Below, in pieces: positions 59,072-64,000 of a DNA stretch of 64,000 bases. The stretch is from assembly GCF_020711235.1 (NCBI RefSeq), contig NZ_JAJFAV010000012.1, positions 62,001-126,000 on the forward strand. The letters are read 5' to 3'. Position 1 is the stretch's first letter; each line of letters opens with the position of its first letter. A program made the translations under genes and the position numbers. The DNA is from Hymenobacter sp. 15J16-1T3B (lineage in GTDB: Bacteria > Bacteroidota > Bacteroidia > Cytophagales > Hymenobacteraceae). The notes under the pieces were generated by a model. It was given only the letters and a program-made list of their open reading frames with translations, was not told where the DNA came from and did not search any database.

Positions 59072-60196
59072 ATGAAGTTCATCGTCTCGTCCTCGGCGCT
59101 CCTCAAGCAGCTCCAGAGCATCAACGGCGTCGTCACGAGCAACCCCGTGGTACCCATCCTGGAGAACTTCCTCTTTGAAATCGAGAACGGCAAGCTCACC
59201 ATCACGGCCTCTGATCTGGAGACCAGCATGATGACCGAGCTGCCCGTCGAAGCCCGCGAAAGCGGCCGCATCGCCGCCCCGGCCCGCATCCTGCTCGACA
59301 CGCTCAAAAACCTGCCCGACCAGCCCGTGACCTTCACGCTGGACGAGGAAACCTACGGCATCGAAATAGCCTCGGCCAACGGCCGCTACAAGCTCGCCGG
59401 CGAAAACGCCACCGACTTTCCCCGCGTGCCGGTGGTGAAAGGCTCGGCCCCGGTCGAAATTCCGTCCAGCTCCCTGCTGCGCGCCATCACCAAGACCATC
59501 TTCGCCGTCAGCACCGACGAACTGCGCCCGGCCATGACCGGCATCCTCGTGCAGCTGGCCGACAACCAGGCCACCTTCGTCGCTACCGACGGGCACCGCC
59601 TGCTGCGCTACCGCCGCCAGGACGTGGCCGCCGGCCAGACGGCCAACCTCATCATTCCGCGCAAGGCCTTCAACCTGCTGAAGGGCGCCCTGCCCTCCGA
59701 GGCCACCCCGGTGCGCATGGAGTTCAACCAGTCGAATGCCTTCTTCTCGTTCAACCAGATGCGCCTCGTGTGCCGCCTCATCGACGAGCGGTACCCCGAC
59801 TACGAGAATGTCATCCCGGTGGCCAACCCCAACAAGCTCATCATCGACCGCGGCCAGCTGCTGAACTCGGTGAAGCGCATTGCCATCTACTCGAACAAGA
59901 CCACCCACCAAGTGCGCCTGCGCCTGGCCGGTTCCGAGCTGACCATTTCGGCCGAAGACCTGGACTTCTCGAACGAGGCCAACGAAAAGCTGCCCTGCCA
60001 GTACGACGGCGAAGACATGGAAATTGGCTTCAACGCCCGCTTCCTGATCGAAATGCTCTCCAACATCGACTCCGAGGAAATTACCCTGGAGCTGAGCACG
60101 CCCAACCGCGCCGGTCTGCTGATGCCCACGTTGGCGGAAGACAACGAAAGCATCCTGATGCTGGTGATGCCGGTGATGCTGAACAACTACGTGTAA
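59072..60196 (+). CDS. dnaN: DNA polymerase III beta sliding clamp
   Basis: The 374-residue clamp encircles DNA and tethers DNA polymerase III. The start at MKFIVSSSALLKQLQSINGVV (59072) follows from comparison with the family; an open frame upstream to 58967 is not used. Three clamp repeats and the C-terminal LVMPVMLNNYV, close to the clamp-loader/polymerase-binding pocket residues (MPM-type), are present. No dnaA or recF is adjacent, so this is not the classical origin cluster. gldC follows after a 30-bp-arm palindrome. Confidence 0.96.
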   Translation: MKFIVSSSALLKQLQSINGVVTSNPVVPILENFLFEIENGKLTITASDLETSMMTELPVEARESGRIAAPARILLDTLKNLPDQPVTFTLDEETYGIEIASANGRYKLAGENATDFPRVPVVKGSAPVEIPSSSLLRAITKTIFAVSTDELRPAMTGILVQLADNQATFVATDGHRLLRYRRQDVAAGQTANLIIPRKAFNLLKGALPSEATPVRMEFNQSNAFFSFNQMRLVCRLIDERYPDYENVIPVANPNKLIIDRGQLLNSVKRIAIYSNKTTHQVRLRLAGSELTISAEDLDFSNEANEKLPCQYDGEDMEIGFNARFLIEMLSNIDSEEITLELSTPNRAGLLMPTLAEDNESILMLVMPVMLNNYV

Positions 60197-60216
60197 CCGC
60201 TGTTGCCCCCTTGCGC

Positions 60217-60321
60217 CTGTCATCCTGAGCGCAGCGAAGGACCTTACCCCGTCCGATAGTTACTTATCTGACGCCTGCCGTTCAACCGGCATAAGGTCCT
60301 TCGCTGCGCTCAGGATGACAG
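60217..60321. repeat. Perfect 30-bp-arm inverted repeat between dnaN and gldC, family B copy 1
   Basis: The arm CTGTCATCCTGAGCGCAGCG... (60217-60246) is exactly complementary to 60292-60321, with a 45-base loop. The GTCATCCTGAGC word recurs degenerately at 61424 and 61599. The perfect match between arms implies recent origin or active selection. It occupies most of the dnaN-gldC spacer. Confidence 0.9.
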
Positions 60322-60355
60322 TTCTTTTAACCGCTTTCCTCGAATCTTACTTCGC

Positions 60356-60697
60356 ATGAAAAAATCCGAAATCCGCTTCAGTATTGCCCTCGACGAGCAG
60401 AAAATCCCCGAGGCCATCAGCTGGAGCGCCACCGACGCCGGCGCCGACATCCACTTCGCCAAAGCCATGAACATCTCGATCTGGGACCGGGAAGAGCGCG
60501 GCACCATGAAGATTGACCTGTGGACCAAGGACATGCCCGTCGACGAGATGAAGCGCTTCTACGTGGACATGATTGGCTCCCTGGCCGAAAGCATCGTGGC
60601 CGCCACCAACGACGAGTTCATGGGCGCCAAGCTGCGGGCCGTGGGCAAAGAACTCGCCCAGCACGTGGAGCAGGAGGAGCGCGGCCAGCGCCAGTAA
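60356..60697 (+). CDS. gldC: Gliding motility protein GldC
   Basis: The 113-residue cytoplasmic protein is a complete GldC: MKKSEIRFSIALDEQKIPEAISWSATDAG, KAMNISIWDREERGTMKIDLWTKDMPVDEMKRFYVDMIGSLAESI (outline). GldC is associated with the T9SS/gliding machinery in Flavobacteria but its biochemical role is unknown. It is adjacent to dnaN rather than to gldAFG, from which it is 3.5 kb away. A strong terminator follows. Confidence 0.93.
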   Translation: MKKSEIRFSIALDEQKIPEAISWSATDAGADIHFAKAMNISIWDREERGTMKIDLWTKDMPVDEMKRFYVDMIGSLAESIVAATNDEFMGAKLRAVGKELAQHVEQEERGQRQ

Positions 60698-60732
60698 CTA
60701 TTCAGCGCGGCGTTTCACCACGTAACGGCACA

Positions 60733-60769
60733 AAAAAGCCCGCCCGGCAAGCTGCCGGGCGGGCTTTTT
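60733..60769. terminator. Bidirectional terminator after gldC
   Basis: AAAAAGCCCGCCCGGCA / TGCCGGGCGGGCTTTTT with an AGC loop, 17-bp perfect stem, between convergent gldC and the 60791 gene. Confidence 0.95.
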
Positions 60770-60790
60770 ATTCGCTATGTCGAAGCCGCG

Positions 60791-61273
60791 TTAACGCGTG
60801 CGCGAAGCGGCCGGCTTGCTGTCCTCGCGCGACTGGCTGAGGGTAGCACCCCGGGCGCTGGCCGGCAGCGGGTTCTGCACCGATTTCACGAGCATGATGT
60901 CCGAAGCCTGGGCGGCGTAGTCTTTGTCGTACTTGTAGTAGGCCGAGCGGTTGCTGAAGTAATTGCTGTACTGCTCGGTCGTCAAGAAGGAGCGCAGCTC
61001 CCGGTCGCGTTCCTGGCACACGCCCTGGCACTGCTGGTCGATGAGCTGCGTGTTGCCGGCGTGCTTGGTTTCGATGGCGGCCATCTTGGCCACTTTGTCC
61101 TCGTTGATGGCGCGCAGCTTGGTGGTCTGGTAGTTATTCAGGCGCAGTTCGCGGGCCATCTGGTTGGAGAGGTGTTCGGCGCGCTGCTGCACAACCGGAG
61201 CTTTTTTCGCTTGGGCCTGGGCCCCGAGAGCTACGCCCGTTGCCAGCACAGCCGTTGCTAGGATCTTCTTCAT
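60791..61273 (-). CDS. Exported helical protein, Spy/LTXXQ-like
   Basis: The protein starts at MKKILATAVLATGVALGAQAQ (61273; 61279 is an alternative) and has 160 residues with a signal peptide cut near AQAQ. The mature part is helical: HLSNQMARELRLNNYQTTKLRAINEDKVAKM is like the Spy/CpxP-type helical repeats with LTxxQ-like elements (LTTEQYSNY). Such proteins are periplasmic chaperones or metal-responsive factors; the assignment is tentative. It has two Cys near each other (QQCQGVCQ). It is minus-strand, upstream of a terminator region. Confidence 0.6.
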   Translation of the reverse strand: MKKILATAVLATGVALGAQAQAKKAPVVQQRAEHLSNQMARELRLNNYQTTKLRAINEDKVAKMAAIETKHAGNTQLIDQQCQGVCQERDRELRSFLTTEQYSNYFSNRSAYYKYDKDYAAQASDIMLVKSVQNPLPASARGATLSQSREDSKPAASRTR

Positions 61274-61423
61274 CGTCATGGCAAGTTGTATCGTTAACGG
61301 GCCGAAGCCGCGGAGACTGAATTTCAGGCTGCCGAAGCAACCAACGTGTCTTTCTAACGAAAAAGTGTGCCAAGCGGTTCAGGGCCGCAATAACTGAAGC
61401 TGGTTAGAGGCCGAAAAAGCACG

Positions 61424-61612
61424 GTCATTCTGAGCAAAGCGACGGATCTGGCTCACGCCGCATCAACTAAAAAGCGCCGCTACTAACATCCAGTTAGTAG
61501 CGGCGCTTTTCAGTTCTGGCTGCTCAAGCAGCGTGCTGCTATCAGGGGCGGTGCGGGGCTAGAGGGAGGGACCTTCGTTCTTGCTGGCCGCGCAACGTGC
61601 TCAGGATGAATG
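61424..61612. repeat. Degenerate family B repeat with an internal terminator
   Basis: The left end GTCATTCTGAGCAAAGCGA and right end GGACCTTCG...GTGCTCAGGATGAATG resemble the two arms of the perfect palindrome at 60217-60321. About 160 bases, including the terminator hairpin, lie between them. It looks like an eroded copy. Confidence 0.55.
61470..61510. terminator. Terminator downstream of dcd
   Basis: AAAAGCGCCGCTACTAAC / GTTAGTAGCGGCGCTTTT is a perfect 18-bp stem with an ATCCA loop. It lies 133 bp after the minus-strand dcd stop. Confidence 0.9.
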
Positions 61613-61642
61613 TGCTTTTCGGCTCACGCACCCGGCCTCGCA

Positions 61643-62179
61643 TCAAAACTTGTTCATCCACATCATCGACTCCACGGGGCGGTCGGTGCGCTGGTTGTAC
61701 TTGGCGTTGGGCTTGCGGTTGTAGTAGTTCTGGATGGCGCCCTCCACGGTGAAGTAGATGAGCTGGCCGATGGGCATGCCGCGGTAGATGCGCACGGGCT
61801 GCGTCACGCTGATTTCCAGCGTCCAGGTGTTGGAAAAGCCCACGTCGCCCTTACCGGCGGTGGCGTGGATGTCGATGCCGAGGCGGCCCACCGAGCTTTT
61901 GCCCTCCAGAAACGGCACGTGGGCGTGGGTTTCGGTGTATTCCTCGGTTACGCCGAGGTAGAGGGTATTTTGTTCGAGTACGAAGCCCTCCACCGGGATT
62001 TCAAATACTTCGATTTCGTTGTGCTTGCGGGCATCGAGCACCCGGTCGCGGTAGGTGGCCAGGTAGCGGCCCAGGTGCACGTCGTAGGAGTTGGTGCCGA
62101 GGCAGGCGCGGTCGTAGGGTTCGATTACGATGGTGCCGCGCTCCATCTCGGCCAGAATTTGCTCGTCGGTGAGAATCAT
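61643..62179 (-). CDS. dcd: dCTP deaminase
   Basis: The 178-residue enzyme converts dCTP to dUTP in pyrimidine nucleotide synthesis. MILTDEQILAEMERGTIVI, LGTNSYDVHLG, the nucleotide-binding FLEGKSSVGRLGI, and catalytic Glu in TWTLEISVTQPVRI are canonical. QPVRIYRGMPIGQLIYF follows the family pattern. The gene shares its orientation with the 62235 membrane gene 55 bp upstream, so the two may be co-transcribed. Confidence 0.95.
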   Translation of the reverse strand: MILTDEQILAEMERGTIVIEPYDRACLGTNSYDVHLGRYLATYRDRVLDARKHNEIEVFEIPVEGFVLEQNTLYLGVTEEYTETHAHVPFLEGKSSVGRLGIDIHATAGKGDVGFSNTWTLEISVTQPVRIYRGMPIGQLIYFTVEGAIQNYYNRKPNAKYNQRTDRPVESMMWMNKF

Positions 62180-62234
62180 TGAAAAAAGGTGAGGGCCGCC
62201 ATACCGGCGGCCCGTGTTGGGTGCTTGTCGGAAA

Positions 62235-63113
62235 TTACGCCTCGTCGTCTTCGTAGCGGTCCTCGGGCAGCACGGCGGCGGGGCGGCGGGCGGGAGCTGG
62301 GGCGTCTTCGTCCTCCAGCGGCTCGGGCTCGGCGGTGAGGCTGTTGAGCTGGGCGCGCATGCCCGGAATGACCGCTAGGCTCAGGTATAACAGCAGCGCG
62401 AGCGACGCCACGGAGCAGAGCAGGGTGGTGTAGTCGAGCCAGTCGTGGCGCGCGGCGCCGTACTCGCCCAGGGGCCGGGCCCGGGCCACGGCGGGCTCTT
62501 CGACGGGGGCATCGGCTTCGGCGGCGGGTGCAGCGTCTTCCAGCGGCTTGGTTAGGGGGGCTTCGGCGTCGGCGTCCACGTCGGCCGGGGGCACGTTGGC
62601 GGCGTCCACGAGCAGCTCTTCGGGGGCAGGGTCTTCGCTGGCGTTAAACTGCGCGCTGGCCTGTTTGATGTACCGCTGCAGGCCGTGAATGAGGCCGGCC
62701 CGTTCGTCGCGGGGCAGACCGCGGATGAAGAACTCGAAGTTGGAATCGATCAGGATGCCGTTGAGCTGCTTTTCAAATTCCACCAAGTCGGTGCGCCCTT
62801 TGCCGAAGCGGTTCTTGAACCGCTCGGCCACGCCGTTGTAATTGTGAAACAGCGTCTTCAGGTCGTCGCGGCCGGGAAAGTCATCGAATTCGCGGCGGGC
62901 TTTGGCCGTGCGCAGCGTCACCGGAAACTTGCGGCGGGTGAAGGCTTTGTCGTAGACGGCCTCCATGGTGCGGAAGTTCATCTCGTCGACGGCGCGGTCG
63001 TAGAGCTGTTTGTTTTGCGCGGCCGTTTTCTCGGTTTGGGCGCGCAGCCCCAACGGCACCACCAACAGCACAAGCAGCAAGCTCCAAAACCCCAAACGGT
63101 AGCGGTAAGGCAT
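62235..63113 (-). CDS. Hypothetical single-pass membrane protein
   Basis: The start at MPYRYRLGFWSLLLVLLVVPLGLRAQ (63113) gives 292 residues with a signal peptide. The external region of about 130 residues (QTEKTAAQNKQLYDRAVDEMNFRTMEAVYDKAF ... YIKQASAQFNA, outline) is helical, followed by an acidic Ala/Pro/Glu-rich linker. A C-terminal transmembrane helix (TTLLCSVASLALLLYLSLAVIPG) precedes an acidic cytoplasmic tail (EDEDAPAPARRP...DDEA). I recognise no family. Upstream open frame to 63290 is considered untranslated. Confidence 0.65.
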   Translation of the reverse strand: MPYRYRLGFWSLLLVLLVVPLGLRAQTEKTAAQNKQLYDRAVDEMNFRTMEAVYDKAFTRRKFPVTLRTAKARREFDDFPGRDDLKTLFHNYNGVAERFKNRFGKGRTDLVEFEKQLNGILIDSNFEFFIRGLPRDERAGLIHGLQRYIKQASAQFNASEDPAPEELLVDAANVPPADVDADAEAPLTKPLEDAAPAAEADAPVEEPAVARARPLGEYGAARHDWLDYTTLLCSVASLALLLYLSLAVIPGMRAQLNSLTAEPEPLEDEDAPAPARRPAAVLPEDRYEDDEA

Positions 63114-63256
63114 AACGGGCAGACAAACGGTTTTCGGGGCAAAGATAGCCGGCCGCACGGGTATGCAGCACGGGGGCAGGGCGCCAAAATGGCGCGGTAT
63201 TGGCGGAAAGCAACTTCTGGGGGCCGCCCGAGCTCCTATCCGTGATTTTCTTTCCC

Positions 63257-63278
63257 GCCCTGGCCGTCCGGCCAGGGC
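63257..63278. promoter_or_regulatory. Inverted repeat in the divergent region upstream of the SBBP gene
   Basis: GCCCTGGCC, GTCC, GGCCAGGGC is a 9-bp perfect inverted repeat 27 bp before the plus-strand ATG. T-rich sequence (TTTCATCCATTTTTTAC) follows. It could be an operator or a leader terminator; the flanking genes diverge, so it does not end a gene. Confidence 0.4.
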
Positions 63279-63304
63279 TATTTCATCCATTTTTTACTTT
63301 TTCT

Positions 63305-64000
63305 ATGCGGAATGTTTTACATCTCGTGCGGTGGGTATTTGTGTTGATAATCAGTTGCGTGGCGGGGCGCCGGGCGCAGGCGCAGGCCCCGAGCTGGCAA
63401 CTGGCCCTGCCGGTACGCGCCACCGTGGCGGCCGCCGTTACCGATGCGAACGGCAACGTGTACCTGACCGGGAGTTTTCGGGGAAGCGCGACGTTCGGCT
63501 CCATTGGGCTGTCGGCCAACAGCTCGAGCAACACCGATATGTTCGTGGCCAAATGGAGCCCGGCACTCGGTGCCTTCGCGTGGGCCGTGCGGGGCGGTGG
63601 CATGGGTGTCGACGCGGGCCAGGGCATTGCCGTGGGCGGGAGCAACGTGTACGTCAGCGGCAGCTTCCAGAGCTCCACGGCTACGTTTGGCAGCGTGGCC
63701 CTGACCAATGCCGATGCCAGCGCCGCCACCACCGACGTGTACGTGAGCAAGCTGAACGCCGAAACCGGTGCCTACCAGTGGGCGCAGCGCGCCGGCGGCC
63801 CGGGCAGCGACACGGCCCCGGGCCTGGTTGCGACGAGCAGCGGCCTGTACGTAGGCGGGGTGTTTGGCGGCACGACGGCCGCGTTTGGCGCGACCACGCT
63901 GAGCATCCGCTTTCCGGGCAGCACGGGCAGCGCCTACCTGGCCCGCCTGACCGATGCCGGCACCACGGCCGCTTTCGCCTGGGCGCTGGCGGGCGGGGCC
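63305..64000 (+). CDS. SBBP-repeat exported protein, 3' truncated by window
   Basis: The frame opens at ATG 63305 (MRNVLHLVRWVFVLIISCVAGRRAQAQ) with a signal peptide and stays open to the end of the window, so at least 232 residues are present and the C-terminus is missing. The sequence repeats units such as VTDANGNVYLTGSFRGSATFGS, GGSNVYVSGSFQSSTATFGS and SSGLYVGGVFGGTTAAFGA, the pattern of SBBP beta-propeller repeats. In Bacteroidota such proteins usually end in a T9SS sorting domain. Surface or secreted location is inferred. Confidence 0.8.
   Translation, partial: MRNVLHLVRWVFVLIISCVAGRRAQAQAPSWQLALPVRATVAAAVTDANGNVYLTGSFRGSATFGSIGLSANSSSNTDMFVAKWSPALGAFAWAVRGGGMGVDAGQGIAVGGSNVYVSGSFQSSTATFGSVALTNADASAATTDVYVSKLNAETGAYQWAQRAGGPGSDTAPGLVATSSGLYVGGVFGGTTAAFGATTLSIRFPGSTGSAYLARLTDAGTTAAFAWALAGGA

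Larger units (their letters stand above)
61274..61642. other. Gene-free region of 369 bp between the Spy-like gene and dcd
   Basis: No gene is seen. The stretch holds a degenerate family B repeat (GTCATTCTGAGC at 61424, GCTCAGGATGAATG at 61599) and, between its halves, a strong terminator (61470-61510) that would stop dcd transcription on the minus strand. Confidence 0.7.

Noticed and set aside
59006-60223. 405-residue minus-strand open frame across dnaN
   Set aside because: Antisense to the clamp gene; Val/Gly/His-rich shadow sequence.

Overview
The window is a GC-rich chromosomal segment of a Bacteroidota bacterium, most like the Hymenobacter group (Cytophagales). The evidence is protein content: gliding proteins GldA, GldF, GldG and GldC, Por/type IX secretion (T9SS) cargo with C-terminal sorting domains, a PID-CTERM protein, a DUF3078 protein, and an AraC regulator fused to a membrane sensor. 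Regulatory signals agree: promoters match the Bacteroidota TTG-N19-TAnnTTTG consensus and Shine-Dalgarno sequences are mostly absent. Photobiology genes (photolyase, BLUF protein, CarH-like B12 protein) fit a pigmented, light-exposed lifestyle. There are no rRNA or tRNA genes, transposases or CRISPR arrays.

Layout. 1-4.7 kb: end of a tryptophan operon (trpC partial, trpF, trpB, trpA) followed by aroF, which feeds the same pathway. 4.7-8.7 kb: membrane AraC regulator, a DoxX-ectodomain protein, and phenylalanine hydroxylase behind an apparent transcription attenuator. 8.7-20 kb: PID-CTERM protein, NIDO-type T9SS cargo, dienelactone hydrolase, AarF kinase with a TetR regulator, OmpA-like protein, photolyase, a short-chain dehydrogenase (SDR) lacking its usual Tyr, and a lipoprotein/outer-membrane pair. 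20-29 kb: pyruvate carboxylase and a run of small envelope proteins, plus a remarkable Arg/Asp-rich disordered protein.

29-43 kb: a heavy-metal efflux locus on the minus strand: tolC, lipoprotein adaptor, RND pump 1, a small ion channel, RND pump 2. A two-component system lies upstream, and four 11-bp-spaced ATTAG boxes sit in front of tolC. 43-48.8 kb: CarH-like B12 protein, TPR protein, etfBA, bifunctional nuclease with UVR motif, CPBP protease, bacillithiol-transferase-like protein. 49-53 kb: MlaF/MlaE lipid ABC transporter, two SDRs and a GIN-domain lipoprotein. 53-57 kb: gldA-gldF-gldG gliding ABC transporter. 56.9-58.8 kb: an AT-rich orphan gene of foreign appearance, a cyclic-phosphate-processing receiver domain protein and a BLUF photoreceptor. 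59-64 kb: dnaN, gldC, dcd, envelope proteins and the start of an SBBP-repeat exported protein.

Recurring non-coding structure: many intergenic spacers, including spacers inside operons, carry long imperfect or perfect inverted repeats. At least two or three sequence families occur more than once in these 64 kb (2636/54191, 60217/61424, 42157/49819). They look like REP/MITE-type units that fold into long mRNA hairpins. The most promising observations are the phhA attenuator with leader peptide, the 11-bp operator ladder of the metal-efflux operon, the AT-rich orphan gene, and the palindrome families.
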